Positions 23,401 to 38,400 of a stretch of 64,000 nt of DNA are shown in pieces. Position numbers and translations under genes: made by a program. The DNA lies in NCBI RefSeq assembly GCF_901000735.1, contig NC_081546.1, positions 10,258,152-10,322,151 on the forward strand, read 5' to 3'. This DNA comes from Corylus avellana. Its lineage: Eukaryota; Streptophyta; Magnoliopsida; Fagales; Betulaceae. A model generated the notes under the pieces. The model saw only the letters and a program-made list of their open reading frames with translations, made no database searches and had not been told where the DNA came from. Positions within the stretch are counted from its first letter, which is position 1. The number at the start of each line of letters is the position of its first letter.

Positions 23401-26400
23401 CGCCAGACCCATTTAATTTTTTATTATTATTATTTTTTTTTATAAAAAAACTTATGTCTAAGTTCTAACTAAGTTAACCCTAACACTTACTGACTCACTC
23501 ACGACTTCATTTCACTCTTCACTTCACGACTTCACAGTTTTCACTTCACTGGCCTATTCCTTGTTTTTCCGTTTCTTTTTCTATGTAGGTCTATATATTA
23601 AAACATTATCTTTTAAATCATTATTTATATATTAAAACATTCTCTTTTAAATTTTTTTATTCTTCTTGGATGGTTAGGATAAATTTGACTAGTTCTTTGG
23701 CCTAAGAGATCCCTTTATTAAATTATTTTTTCCAATTTTGATTAAGGTTTTTTTTAATTTTTATTTTATTTTAAAAAAGGGTCGGGTTGGATCGTGTCGG
23801 GTCGTGTCGTGTCTACCCGATATGACCCCGTTATGCTAAACGGGTTAAGCGGGTCGTGTCGGGTTACCCGGATATTTTTCGTGTTATAATCGTGTCAGAC
23901 CCGCTAACCCGTTTAACTAAACGGGTCGTGTTCGTGTTTCGGGTAATCGGTCGCGGGTCTTAACGGGTCCTAATCGGGTCTACTCGATTACCCGTTTTGC
24001 CAGCCCTAGTTCATGGGAGTAGTGCGATGAGTGTCAGTAGGGTCCTTAGTGATTTGAGAAAACAATTGGAGTTACTGAAAGGAGAAGTAGGCCGGGTTAT
24101 TGCAAAATTGGATGTGGGCTTAGAGATTGTTGGGCTGGAGGTAATTGGCAACTCGAAATTGCCCGAAATTGCAATGGTGAAACCCATTAACTGAGGCCCC
24201 AACCCTCTAAAAAGCTCTCTGTTGTTGACTGTTAAATTATACCACTTATCCCAAAAGCTTAAGCTGATAGGAAGAGGTAAATTTAATCATTTAATCATTA
24301 TTTTAGCACTCCCCTCATGTGTGGACTCAAACTCCATTTTAATAGGTGAAGCCCAACACGTGGAATATTTAATTTGGAACGTAAATGACGGAGTCAATGT
24401 TCGAATTCGGGACCTTTGGCTCTAATATCATGTTAAATCACCACTTGTCCCAAAAGTTTAAGCTGATGAAAATAGGTAAATTTAATCACTTAATCATTAC
24501 TTTAACATATATAGATCAAGGCCCAAAAATGGAATTAGGATCCTCTCTAGTTAATTATATTTGAGGCATATTTTTGTCCCATCAAAAAGTGAAAGGATAA
24601 AAATACTTCTAAAATATAAATATTTTTATCTCATCAAAAAGTGAAAGGATAAAAATACTTCTAAAATATAAATATTTTTGTCTCATCAAAAAGTGAAAGG
24701 ATAAAAATACTTCTAAAATATAACTAACTGGATGTTTTCTAGTTCATCTTGTTCCCCAAGAATGATGGACCAAGCCCACCTTGAATTAAATAGGCGAAAA
24801 GCCCAAATCCCCGTTAAGTGAAATGCGCATTTTGCAAACCCACTTTTAAGTGGGTGATGAAGCTGCGGGCACGAGTCCAGCAAGCGAAAGCTCTGCCAAG
24901 CATAGTGGCTCTACGATGGCTGCTCCGGCGAGCCTTGATGACTCAAAATGTTGCGTGGGAGATGATCAGGATGGGAGTCAGAACTTTTCAGGGGGCACAT
25001 ACATTGAGATTCCTCCCTCTGTCTACTGCGGGGCTTCAGATATCTAGTTGCAGCTTGTACTCCCCTCTCCTTCAGATTTTGCCAGTGATGAGGCTCTAAT
25101 GGTCTCCCTCAGGCCATCCTGCTTGGGTGCTTGCAGTAATGTTTTTTGGGTTGGAGGGTTCCCTTGTTTGTGTTGGAAATTAGGTTCTAGCACAGGCGCT
25201 GAAGTTGACATTTTGTGTTTGAGAGCCCATGCCGATAGAGCTCTTGCCCCTCAACTGTGAATGAGATGTCTCTTCGTGCAGGGTTAGAGTCTTTAGCTTG
25301 GGTCTTGCAGAAAGTGAAGGAAATCTGTTGTCATGTGGGGTTATCGTGTGATGGCTTTGAAGAGGAGCTTATGGCCTTGCTTATGGCCATTGAAATGAGC
25401 CCGCTTCCAAAAGGAGTCGGGCTCTAGTTTCAAACCAGTTAACAAAGAAAACAAAGAATTAAAAAGATTATCCTGTTTGGTCAATTATGATTCGAAAGGT
25501 TGTAGTTCTAGCCACAACATTGTTAAGGGAAGGGCTTTTTGTGGTCCCTATGAAGCCTAAATTGCTATCATGGAATGTTAGAGGGTTGAGTGAGGGGGAC
25601 AAACACCATAGAGTCAGAAAGTTGCTCAGAGAGTGGAAGGCATATGTCATTTGTTTGTAGGAAACTAAACTATAGTATATGTCTAGTTGTGTTGTGTGTA
25701 GTTTGTGGGCATGTCAACACGTGGATTGGTGTTGTTTAGATTCTACAGGGGCTTCTGGTGGAATCTTGCTCATGTGATAGGAAAGTGGTGGACAAAGATT
25801 GGTGAAGCCCGTTTCTGTCCCACTATAGTGGAGTTCTTAGATTTTATTTTGGAATAGGCCCTCATGGATTATCCTTTTGCTAAATTGAAAGTTTTTGAAT
25901 TTTTTTTTGGTGTGGGGGGGGGGCGGGGGAAGTTCACTGGAAGTTAAATGAAGTTTTCCCAAAATTTTATTAGTCGAGTGTGGTAGTCTTCTTTCTCGGT
26001 ATTTATTTTCTATATCTGCTAGTTTTAAATTTCTTAACATTTTTGACATGTGTTTTGGCCCTGTTTTAATTTCTAACTCTAACTACTTACTAAATTAGTT
26101 TTTATGAGAAATTAGAGTTCCATTTACTTTTTGATTTTTGATGGTATCCATTAGCTAAATTTGAACTTTGAGCCTTGGAGAAATTTGGATATACCATGTA
26201 TAGGCAAGCTTAATTCGCAGTATTGCTGCTAAATATGCAAATCATAATTTTCAAGTTTGTTAGGAGAGGAATTAATTCTTGGAAATTTATCGAACTCAAA
26301 TGAAATTTAAGCTTGTTAGTAAGAGTTTTGGATGGGATGGACCTTACTGGTAATCCCTTCTGAAAGTTACAGTTGCCAAAAGATTGATGATGTTGACATG

Positions 26401-29400
26401 TTAACACGGAGGCTTATCCTCATTCTATATATTCCAGGTGCTGGGTTCCTTGTCAATTGTATACCAGCTAGAGACATTTCAGTTTTAGCACTTCTGCCAT
26501 TTCACATATGGGCAGAGTCATTGTACATCGCAATCTGTCAGAAATTAATTGAATCATTACTTTGTAAGTTTAAGGAACCTTTTACTCAAACCAGATAATA
26601 GGATAACCATTTCATGCCTGTTTCATCTTTGTTTACCAGTTTGGTTGTTGCTTCTAAGAGCAGAATAAAGTAATGAGCTCTAGCTCGAATAACACTCTAT
26701 TTATCCATAGGAGTAGGATGGAGGATGTGGTTGTGGGTTCAATACTTACTGGGTGCGAGTACAACGTATCAACCAAAGAGAAAAAAAAGAAGAGCAAGAA
26801 AAAAGAAGAGCAGAATAGGGTTTCCATGGATACCAACTTTACCTATAAACTTGCAGATTAATATTTTTGATTTCTCACATCTATAGAATAATGTGTATTG
26901 GAGAAATGGACTCAAAATATACTGCCAAGTAATTTGTAGCTAGCTAGTATTCAGATTCACAGTTTTCTTATAAAGCTTTTCCATTTTCAGAAAGCACCCA
27001 GAAATCCAAGGAAAGCTCCATCACCAAAAGGTTTCTAATTTTCATGATTTCTTTTTTCTATTATGAGACTACTGGGATTAGAAAACTCAGAACAGCAAAA
27101 ACTATTGATTTTGTCCAGTTTCCGACCAGAAGTTGCTGCATAGTAATTCAAAAAGGAAGATTAATGAGGTGAGCTTTTTTTTTTTTTTCCCTTCAATTTT
27201 TATTTTGAGCTTCAAGTATAATGATCTTTTCTTTTTCTTAGGGATGACTGCTTTATGTGGGACAGTTTTTGATCTAGTGCAAAAGCTTTGACACCAAAAC
27301 AGATATAGAAAGCAGTAGGAACGGTTTTTTAGAACCTGTGAACAGTACTCTGAATAACATAGCAGCATAAACAATATCCACGAGCAGTGTTTTGGCTGTT
27401 TGTGATCATTTGTTAAACTTTTGAGGGATAAGTGGTTTAGGTTTTAAAGATTAGAATTTTTGGAAAGGAATCAGTCCAAATTCTCTGATATTGCTTTGGC
27501 TGGAGTTGTATGGAAAATTACTAAACAATTCAAAGGAAAATAGAAAGGAGAAAGGAGAGACAAATGTAAGCATCACATCTAGGGTTCCTTGGCAATACAT
27601 CTTGGAGAGGGTTGTATCATATAATTTTCAAGAGCAATTGTTGCGGGAGATTCTCATGATGTCTTACCTTTTCAATAGAAACTCATTGATTTATACAGGC
27701 ATCTAATGCCTAATTCTAATAGGATTTGAAATCTTATTGAGACTTCGAAATCCAACCCTGACAAGACTTGGGTTTCTAAATAGACTTCAACTCCTAATAA
27801 GACTTGAACGATATGGGCTTTAAATAAAATTCTAAAAGTGTATAAAATTTAAAATAATCCCAAGCTAAATATCTAATCTTCATGGATTGGCAAGCTAGCT
27901 GAGATTATTCAAAACCTTGCCCCTTACATTTAGTCTATCCCTCTTTCCTGGAACCTTATAGATGGATTGGATACTTGGAGTGTCAGCACTTGCTGTAGAG
28001 GAGATATCCGTAGCCAAGCAGATGAGAGAGAAGGAAGCTTTTTGAGATTTTGAATATGATCCCACAAAAGTTTAGACTTGGGAACGGTGATGATAATTGT
28101 ATCTCTCTCTCTCTCTCTCTCTCCCTCTCTCTCTATTTTTTTTTAATGAGGTGGCAATGATGATATATCTATCCCTCCAATTGATCCGTTAAACTGTTCA
28201 GATATGACAAGCTCAATATTTTGCAAGGTTGTATAGGCAAAATGATCTTCGCTTGATGTGCACAATAGAAAACTAAGGAATGAGACTCATCGTTGTCCCT
28301 TGTATTCTTTGATTTCTGCCTCGAACCATTTTAACTTGGTTTGTTCAACTTTTACTTCAACAATAGTTCCCATCTCTTTAAAGTCTTCTTTCATCAGTAC
28401 TGGATCTTCTTTGTTTCAAATTCAATGCGTCGAGAACGGTAGTCAAGGTTGGTTCTGCATTCTAATGATTGAATCTATGACACTTCGACAACATTAATAG
28501 ATTGTCATATTTTCCTTTGATTGTGACTTCAAGCTTTGTTTGATGAACCCTTTTAAAAAGAGCTTATCTTCTTGCATCTTCAACTTAGCATGCTCTATCT
28601 TACTCATTGGAAAGCTACTATCTTTAATTAAATAAGTTGGTACTCGGTCACAAGTTGCATTGGCCTCTGCAAATCTTTCAAAGAAACATCAGTGCAGCCC
28701 TTTGATAGCTTAGCTGGTACTCTAGGCACTTCGTAGGCTGATCAGTGGTTGGTTTTGTAGCTTCTGTTGTTAAGGTACAAATTTTTTTTTCCTCCTGTTC
28801 GCCTTTATCTTGAAATTTCTCTTTTTCAAGGAATTCAGAAGCCTTCTTTACACCAAAAGCTTCTGCCTTTAATTTTTCAGCTTTACTGCTTTGGCATACA
28901 AATTGTGTCTTCCTTTGCTCTATTGTTAGATCTCAAAAACCCTTAATATAGTTTCCCTCGTGATACCCATATCAATGGCTTTTTGGAGATCATAAAATTG
29001 TGAAGTGGACATTGTTTGAATTCCAGATCTCAGCTTTCCTTTGAATTGAGCAATTGTCATCCACTCATGCTCAACACCTCCATACTTGATAGTTAGCTCA
29101 TCCAATTTTCTTGCTTAATCAATTACTGAGAAATTACCTTTCTGAAAACTAACCATTTCATCAGAAAGTCTCCTCTGAAGTATATCGTGAAGCACTTTTT
29201 CTCTAAGACACATCTTAAACTCTTCCCATTGTGTCAGTGTAAGCATGTAGAATCTCCCACAATTTGAAACATAGTGGCGTAACCTGCTTTAATACCAAAA
29301 TTGACATAGGACAAAAGCTTTGGCACTAAATCTGATGTAGAAAGCAGCTTGAAAGTTTTTATAGCAACTGTGAACTGTGCGTTGAGTACTGTAGCATCAT

Positions 29401-32400
29401 GAACAGTACCTGTGAACAATATTCTGATTGTTTATGAGCTTTTTGAGGGATGAGTGGTTTAAGGTTTTAAAGATCATGATTTTCTGGAAAGAATAGGTTC
29501 AAATTCTGATATACTTTTGACTGGAGTTTGATGGAAAATTGTTGGAAAATTCAGAAGGAATAGAAAGGAGAGAGGATAGAGAAACCTAATTATACGTTTG
29601 GTACGTAGAATAGACCTTTGGAATGGAATGGTTATTCCTATGGGATAATCATTCTTCTGTTAGGTATAGTACACCATTTCTTGGAATAGTCATTCTAATG
29701 GAAATGTAAATAAAGGAATAGCTATTCCTAGAAAACAAAATGTGTTTTCTAGAAGACCAACATTATTTAATAATTTTTTCAAACCATTTTTTTTTTAGAT
29801 TCTGAAAATTCCTTGGGTGGTCGACTACTTCATAAAGGGGTGATGTCAGAATTTTATTTATTTATTTTATTTATTTTTATTTATTTATTTTTAAATCTTG
29901 GGTATTTTAGGAACTTTGGTTCAATTTCAGGGAGAACATAAGTGTTACCAAATAAAAGAATAGGAATGGTCATTTTATTTCAACTTATATTCCTAGTAAT
30001 ACCCATTCCTATTTCTAAAGGAATGACCATTCTATGTACCAAACGTGCCCCTAGTGTTTCTCGGCATCACACCTTAAATAGAGTTGCATCACACAATTCT
30101 CAAGAGCAATCTTTTCGGGAAATTCTCAAAAACGCTTTCTTTTTTAAAATAGAAACTACATTCATTTATATAAAGGCTTCTAATTCCTAACTTTAATTTA
30201 GATTCTTAATAACATTTGAAATTGTAATAAGACTAGTGAACCTAACTATAAGAAGACTTTGGATAACTTGTGGAAGAGGAACGTCTTAGTGGTGGATTAG
30301 TGTTATATGTGTAAGAGAAGTGGGGAGTCAATAGATCATCTTCTTCTTCACTGTGAAGTGGCAAGAGATTTATGGGCTTCAATTTTCCGACTTTTTGGTG
30401 TAGAATGGTCATGCTTAGAAGGGTTATAGAGTTGTTGGCATGTTGGATTGGTTAGTTGGGAGCCATAACGGTTTAGAAGTTTGGTGGATGACACCTTTAT
30501 GTTTAATGTGGTACATATGGAGAGAACGGAATGTAAGGTGCTTTGAAGATTGCGAGACTTAGATGGTAGAGCTAAAGAATATTATGTTCAAGTCCTTTTA
30601 CACACGGATAGTGGCATATCATAGTCCACATTTTTCTAGTTTTTCTGATTTTTTGGATTTTTGTTCTTTTTCTCACTAATAAGGGGTTTCTCTTACATAT
30701 TTCTTGTCTAATAGAGTTGTGTCCCTCTACACTTCTAATGAAATTGATGTACTTATAAAAATAAACTTAAGACTCCTAATAAGATGTAGCCTTTATGGGT
30801 TTTGACTACTAAACCAAACAAAATAAGTAATAAAACCCACAAATAAAATTGCAAAAACATAATAAAATCTAAAATCAAGAATTAATCGACTAGAAAGATA
30901 ACGGATGTCCAGAAATATAAAAATTATAGAAATGCCCTTAACTCCTATAATTAAATAAAATTGGATTCAAACAAATCATCTTCTTGTTCCTTGCATGTGG
31001 GACCATGAAGGTGTAAGCTGAAATAGTTTTACATGATCTTTTTGCAGGACAGACCTAGTAAAAAGGCAAAAGTTATCAAGGAACCGGATGGTGGTAAGTC
31101 TCTCTCTCTCTAACAAGCCATAAGATTCCACTGCTGCTGCCTATTGAATGTCTTATGAATACACATTTCAAAATATTTTGGTGCATGCTTTGGAGGAAGA
31201 CTATGTAGTCCTTTAAGTGAGGCGCAAAAGTAGCATTAACACCCTATGCCTAGTAATGAAGGTTGTAAGAAGTTCACCAAAATCATTAATAGGAACTCTG
31301 GAAACTGAGGTGTTTAAAATGCATGAAGCTTTACAGATATAACTCCATGTTTCCCTAAGAAACTGGTCTCACCATCTGATGAGCAGTGCAAACAAATAGT
31401 GAATTGGGAATTTTTCCAGATTTAAATATAGTTTCTTATGCCAGTGTTTCCTACTTAGTTGCATACCTGACATGATGCAACTACCTAAGCGATGACAGTT
31501 GTCACCTTGCATACCTGACATGATTCTCAGTATTAACATTAAAGAGATACTCCCCTATCCTCTGATAGTGTCACCCAAACCATAAGGCACCAACATTTAG
31601 ATGGTATAATGATTCTAAGAATGGTGTTCCTGGAGAGAAATGGTGTTCCTGGATTGAGCATTGCATCTCGTCCGTGAGATTCTTGGTTTTGATTAATGGT
31701 TCTTCTTCCGGTTTCTTTGATAGTTCACGTGGAGTGAGGCAAGGTGACCCTCTCTCTCCATTCCTGTTTGTCTTGGTCATGGAGGCTTTTAGTAGGTTGA
31801 TCGATGCCACGATACATAAGGGACTCATTTTTGGGTTTTCAGTGGGAGCTAGAGAAAAGGATAAGATTATCGTCTCTCACCTTCTCTTTGTTGATGACAC
31901 TTTGGTTTTTTGTGGGGCAGATCCTACTTAAGTAAGAAATATTGGTGCTTTACTTGTCTGCTTTGAAGCTGTCTCCGGGTTAAAGGTGAACTTGGCTAAA
32001 TCCGTCTTGGTCCCTGTGGGTAGTATGGACAATGCGGTTAGGCTGGCTGGTATTTTGGGATGTGGTATAGCTTCTACACCGCTGAAGTATTTGGGTCTCC
32101 CGTTGGGGGCCTCGTTTAAGGTCAAGGCCATTTGGGAGGATGTGTTGGAGAAATATGCTAGAAGGCTGGCCTCTTGGAAACGTTTGTATTTATCAAAGAG
32201 GGGGAGGATCACTCTCATAAAGAGCACCTTATCCGATCTTCCCACCTACTTTCTGTCTCTGTTTCCTATCCCGGCATCAGTGGCGAAGCGCATTGAGAAG
32301 ATTCAACGTGATTTCTTATGGGTGGGATTGATGAAGAGTTTAAATTCCATTTGGTCAGTTGGAATAAGGTCTGTTCTCCGATCTCTGAGGGAGGTTTAGG

Positions 32401-35400
32401 CTTTGGGAATTTGCGTTTGATGAATCAAGCTTTATTGGGAAAATGGTTGTGGAGATTTGCTCATGAGAAAGAGGCTTGGTGGAGAAAGATTCTGGTGGCA
32501 AAGTATGGTACGGTTTAGGGTGGTTGGTGCTCTAGGGTACCCAGAGGATTGCATGGGGGTAGGGTTATGGAAGCACATATGCAGGGGGTGGAGGTTGTTC
32601 CAATGCCACATTAGATTTGTCCCTGGTCTTGGGTCCAATATCAGGTTCTGGGAGGATATCTGGTGCGGTGACATGTCTCTCAAGAAGGCTTTTCCTGGAC
32701 TTTTCAATATTGCCACCAATAAGGATGCGTCTATTGCAGACAATAGGGAATGCTTAAATGGCTCTATTCAGTGGAATGTTTCCTTCACTTGCAGGGTACA
32801 TGATTGGGAAGTGGAGGTCTTGGCCTCTTTTTACACGCTATTGTATTCGCATCCGATAGGTGGGGAAGGAGAGGATAGAATTAGGTGGATCTATTCTCAT
32901 AAAGGCAAATTCGAAGTAAGATCTTTTTATAGGATCCTTGCTTCTAAAGACCCCATTCCTTTCCCTTGGAAAAGTATTTGGCGCACTAAGGCTCCTTCGA
33001 GAGTGGCCTTCTTTGTTTGGACGGCCGCGCTTGGAAAGATTCTAACTTTGGACAATATTCGGAAGAGAGGTATTGTTGCAAGTGTGAATCAGATGGGGAG
33101 TCTGTTGATCATCTCTTTCTTCACTGTGGGGTGGCGCATACCTTGTGGAATGCCATTTTCATTCGGTTTGGTTTGTGTTGGGTTATGCCGGGTAATGTTA
33201 AGGAGTTTACTTCTTGGTGGACGGGTGGTAAAACTAGCAGCGCCGTTGTGTGGAAGATGGTTCCTCTCTGCCTCATGTGGTGCATTTGGAACGAGAGGAA
33301 TGCTAGATGTTTTGAGGACTCGTCTAGGAATATAGAGGATCTCATTCATGTTTTCTTGTACACCCTTTTCTCTTGGACTGCTGGTTGGCTAGCGTCTATA
33401 GTGATCAGCTTCCAAGATTTTCTTTTTATGTTCTCTTCTTCTTTCTCTTCCTCTTAGTCGCTCTCTTGTATACTCTCGGTGTACTAGGGTTGCGCCCCTC
33501 TGCGCTCTTAATCTATATATCTTTACTTATCAAAAAAAATAATGATTCTAAGAATTTTTAGATTGTATTTATTTTTTTGCAATTGGCTTGATCTTAATTA
33601 TGCAATTGTGCTTTCATTTGCAGGGATATTACACAAGTTAATACTAGAGATAAAATCTGATTATAAATCCATTTCTTAGGAGCTACTGTAACACCCCTAA
33701 CCCGTTAAGGTTAGGTTTGCTAACTTGATCTCTCAAAGATGCATAGTATTATAAGGCTTTCCAGAGCAATTATCTAAATGCTGAGTTAATTTCAAAATTT
33801 AATATTAAAATTTTAAATGTGGAGACATTTGGTCTAAACAAAAGAAAACTAACAACATAGTTTAAAAATCCAAATAGGGAAGACTCCGTGCTAGTGCACT
33901 TATTATAAAAGAAAAACATGTTTCATGAAATGAGTATATGGTCCTCCTAACTCCCCATTCCGGCCTTCTTTTCCTTCATGCTTATACCCTGAAAATAAAA
34001 TATAATAAGGGTGAGCGAAAAAATGCTTAGTAAGTAGATCCTCAACTATAAAATAGTTGAGTTAAAATCGTTTACTACAACACTGATTTCTTCTATGAAA
34101 TCTCCAAGACAAAAATTATTTTTCTTAAATAGAACAAGAATTAATACTCATCTAATGAACAAAAATCATTACTTAATAAAGTTGTTCTCATAATAGGGCA
34201 CATATACACGATTACCCTTGTGTACTAGGGTTGCGTGGCCTTTATGTCTGCGGCAGCGCCTGTAGCAACAACCATGCCTTCTGGGCCAGCTGCTTAACTA
34301 AAGGTTCACCCAGCTTGGCAAAATTGATGGAGCTCACGCTTCCATCTCTAGCTTCGGTACCGTATTGCGTTTCTCTGAATTCTTGGGCCAAAATTATCTC
34401 CTCCACACTCTTGCCCTATATTATAAAACTCTTTTCTTTTTCTTTATTTCTTTTCTCTTAACTCAACCTTGGGCAAGGTGTCGGAGGGTTTAACTTCTTT
34501 TTACTTTCCAAAATTAATTTGGAATTACCTTTCATAACGAAACTCAATAAAAACGATATACCCTTAAAATCTCGAGTGACAATAAACATCTTTTCTAATT
34601 TGAAAACTTCTTATACAAATATTTAAAGTGACATATAAATCTTTGTAAGCTTATTCCTATTTCCGTGGCGAATCGGATTGAGAAGATTCAACGGGATTTT
34701 TTATGGGGGGGGTTCAAGGATGAGACTAAGTTCCATTTGGTAAGCTGGCATGAGGTGTGTTCTCCAATTGCTGAGGGAGGACTAGGGATTCGGAGTTTGC
34801 ATCTTTTCAATCAAGCTCTCTTGGGGAAATGGTTATGGAGATTTGCAAATGAGGAAGGAGCTTGGTGGAGAAGTATTTTGGTGGCTAAGTATGGGGTGGT
34901 TTGGGGGGGTTGGCGCTCCAAAGTTCCTCGTGGAACGCATGGGGTGGGGTTATGGAAACACATTTGTGGAGTTTGGAGGTCGTTTCGGGGTCACTTCAGA
35001 TTAGATCCTGGTGTGGGAGGGAAGGTTAAATTTTGGGAGGATTGGTGGTGTGGTGAGACGTCTCTCAAGGATGCCTTCCCGGGTCTTTTTAATATTGCTT
35101 GCAATAAGGACGCTTCCATTGCGGATATCCGAGAATGTGTAAACGGGATGGTTCACTGGAATGTTACTTTCACCCGCAGTATTCATGATTGGGAGGAGAT
35201 GGCCTTAGCCTCTTTCTTCTCGCTCTTGTACTCGTCTTTGATTAGGGGGGAAGGGGAGGACCGGATGTGGTGGATTCACTCAAGTAAAGGGAAGTTTGAG
35301 GTCCGCTCTTTCTATAGGATGCTTGCCCTCAAGGTTCCTAATCCCTTTCCGTGGAAAAGCATTTGGCGTACCAAGGCTCCTTTGAGAGTAGCGTTTTTTG

Positions 35401-38400
35401 CATGGGCGGCTGCCCTTGGGAAACCTCTCACGTTGGACAATGTTCGGAAGAGAGGCATCGTTGTGATTAATCGATGTTGTATGTGTGAGGCGGCTGGGGA
35501 GTCCGTGGATCATCTCTTTCTTCATTGTGTAGTCGCACGGAAGTTGTGGGATGTTATCTTTTCTCGCTTTAACATGTGTTGGGTTATGCCTAGAAGTGTA
35601 AAAGAGATGTTCGCTAGTTGGTGGGCGGGTGGGAGAACGAGTAGTGCGGTGGTTTGGAAGATGGCTCCCCTTTGTCTCCTTTGGTGCCGCTGGAAGGAAA
35701 GGAATGCGAGATGCTTCGAAGATGCGTCGAGGAATCTAGAGGACCTTATTCTTTTCTTTTTGTACACCTTATTCACTTGGACTTCAGGCTTGCTTGCTCC
35801 TTTAGTGATCAACTTTTCTGATTTTCTCCTTATGTTCTCTTCTTCTTTCTCCCCTACTTAGTCGCTCTCTTGTATACTTCCTGTGTACTTGGGTTGCGCC
35901 CCTCTGCGCTCTTTTAATGCATTATTACTTATCAAAAAATAAATAAATACATAACATAAGCATTTAATTAACATAACATAAGCATTTAAATAAAACAAGT
36001 AAGAAGTTTTACATAAAAATTATGCAAATGAATAATACTTTGAAAGAGTTAAGGACTTCCCCTTACCTGATACTGCAGCTATAAAGGCTGATTCGTACTG
36101 TTAACCACTTGTGCCAATAGAATTTAGCTATGTCAGCCTTAGGCGAAACACATAGGTCCTATCTGTAAGCCTATCTTGACTATGCCTAACCCTTTGTAAA
36201 ATTGGATCAATTATGCCTATTATTATTTATTGGACCTACAATTACAGAATTGTTGTGGTACTTAACAGTGATGACATTTGTAAGATTTTATTCCATTATT
36301 GCTTCTAGGCTTGATCAAGATAAGAAAAGCATCTTTATTTAAACTGATTTTTTTTCTTCTTCTTATCATTATTATTTATAAAAAATAAACAACTCAACTA
36401 TTCACAAGTTTTCTACAGAATTCAAAGTTCCATGACCATAGTAACTTTTTACATATTACTACTAACGGATGCTATAGGTATAGTTCACTAATGACAAAAC
36501 AAAACTCCTATTTCTTCAATTACCAATTCGGTCATCACATGCTTTTCTAGAAGAAAATTGTTGATAACAAGTAACCAACCGAAACTTCATGGTTCTTATT
36601 CCCTATATATCTTTTATTCTAAAATCTGATATAACAATTTTCCATAAATCTGGTATACTCCAATTATGCTAACTATGTAAGTTTAAAAATCACAAAATAT
36701 CTAAGAGTATGTTGATGAAGAAATTTCAACTCTATATAAATGCTTCAGCCATTAAGAAATATTTATGTACAATTTAATACATTTAACTTTTCTATGATTA
36801 ACAAGAATAATGTTCAGAATTACATTAGTTGGTAGATCTAAAGAACAAAAGAAAACAAAAGAACATAAGAATTTCCAATAATACTTACTTGGATTCAAGA
36901 ACTTTGAGAGAGAAATTTCTATACGGTTTTCGGTTGGGTGAGAGAACATATGGGTGTATTTTGATAAGTGAAGGAGAACGTGTGCTTTGGTAAATGAGAG
37001 AGCTTGTACGTGTGTTTTGATAAATGAGAGAGAAAAATGTGTTTTTGAGTAAATGAGAGAACGTGTGTTGTAGGTGGTTTAATTCCTTTAGATAACTTCT
37101 AGAAATTTAAATTTAAAAGCATGTAGTTAATACATAAGATAATGAGGATAAAATCTTTTCAAAAAGTGCATGTGTTTTGATAAACAAGCGTGTGTTTAAT
37201 TAAGCCTTAGGAGATTTAATAAAATTTTGAATTCCAAGAGATAATGCAGTTTTTGTTTTATAGCTTTAGATTTAAACTCAAATTTTAAAATGAGAAGTTG
37301 TTAACAAATTGCATTACTGTAAATTTGAATGATTTGTGGAATGTTTTAAATTTTTGTAATTATCTAAAATTAAATTAGCAAATAAAATATTTGAAAATTA
37401 TAATAACAAATAAAATTTTATTGATTCATTTTTGGGCTTTTGACCCATTTTACTAAGCTATCTTAGGCCCAACCGGTCAAGCCTGCATCCCTAGCCCATC
37501 CTCAAGGCTAACATGTAAATCTATTATGGGCTTAAAGTTGCGGTGTTACAATTTACCTCTCTTATAAAAAATTCCGTCCTCGGAATTTGCTAGAATTATA
37601 AACCAGCACAATCCTATTTGTCGTAAAAGAAAAAGATATAACTAGATAACTTATGCTAACCTTATCAATTTGACCATCTCTGCTAGGTGAGGACTCGAGT
37701 GAAAGTGTAAGAATTTCCTCCTCGTACTCCCTCTCAATCCTTTTCAAGAAGTCAACGACCTCCGGCACTTCCCGTAATTGGGGATGACGACCTTGCTGAG
37801 CCGCCCTCCTAGGCTCAACCACCCTCTCGTGGGTGGTTACTCTCTCTGGAGTCCTCGGGACCTGAACACGTCCTCTCCCACGATTAATACTAGGTGTTCT
37901 TATTCTAAAAGGACGCAATCGGAGGATCTCATAACCCTCCTGACAAGCCCATTGTACTCACCTGAGCAATTGTCCGTTGATGTCGTGGGCATCATCATCA
38001 AAGTCGTGTAGGTCCGCCATACTAGTCTCAAGAATAAATACGAATGTACATTGTAAATATACCATATACCCATAACAATGTATGCCTCAACTTTTTTTTG
38101 TTTTTTTTCCTTTGAAATCTTGTCACTCAAAAAGGTGTGGGTACTTTGCTCTCATGTCATCTTCTAACTCCCAAGAAGCTTTAGCTGGTGATTGGTGATT
38201 ACTCCACATTACCTTGACCATTGGGATTCTTCTCTTGCGTAATTGATTTTCTTTCCTATCCACGATCCCCACGGTACTTCCTCATATGACAAATTCTCAC
38301 ACAAAGTAGAGGTTCAACCTCCAACACATGGGAAGGGTCGGCAACATACTTTCGTAGTACTGACACATGAAAAACATTGTGAACTCCGGAGAGATGTGGG

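Larger units (their letters stand above)
22340..25850 (+). mobile_element. 5' half of a LINE in RHL1 intron 6, with nested MITE
   Basis: ORF1 begins with [22 protein letters not shown] around 22360 and continues in broken frames (GWGRKGLVVI-like text) to about 25430. An ORF2 start then follows at 25555: [24 protein letters not shown], then [20 protein letters not shown]. This is the N-terminus of the L1 endonuclease (W-N-V-R-G-L and ETK motifs). The sequence stops at about 25850, before the reverse transcriptase. The coding parts carry several stops. A MITE (23143-24008) is inserted within ORF1. Confidence 0.7.
27270..30900 (-). mobile_element. Old LTR retrotransposon in RHL1 intron 8
   Basis: Two direct-repeat blocks, about 27275-27960 and about 29310-30260 plus 30770-30900, share diverged text (GAGGGATAAGTGGTTTAGG-like, GAGCAATTGTTGCGGGAGA-like and others). 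Between them, on the minus strand, lies a decayed gag. Next to the right block the minus strand reads TTTTGGTATTAAAGCAGG, close to the initiator-tRNA-Met primer site TGGTATCAGAGC. This gives LTR-PBS-gag order on the minus strand. There is no pol. The right LTR is split by a MITE and a LINE fragment. Confidence 0.6.
33687..37550 (-). repeat. Left LTR (3' LTR, correct orientation), split by a LINE
   Basis: On the minus strand it starts TGTAACACCGCAACTTTAAG at 37550 and ends GTTAGGGGTGTTACA at 33687. A purine tract AAGAGAGGTAAA lies just outside its inner end, as expected for the 3' LTR. About 2.57 kb remain after removing the LINE at 34655-35944. Confidence 0.85.

Noticed and set aside
23254..23445. 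Serine/glycine-rich small protein
   Set aside because: It is a translation of the CGGGT word repeats inside an hAT-type MITE.
33600..33681. Extra RHL1 exon after TTTGCAG at 33624
   Set aside because: The frame set by exon 9 soon hits a stop and the residues do not resemble the family.
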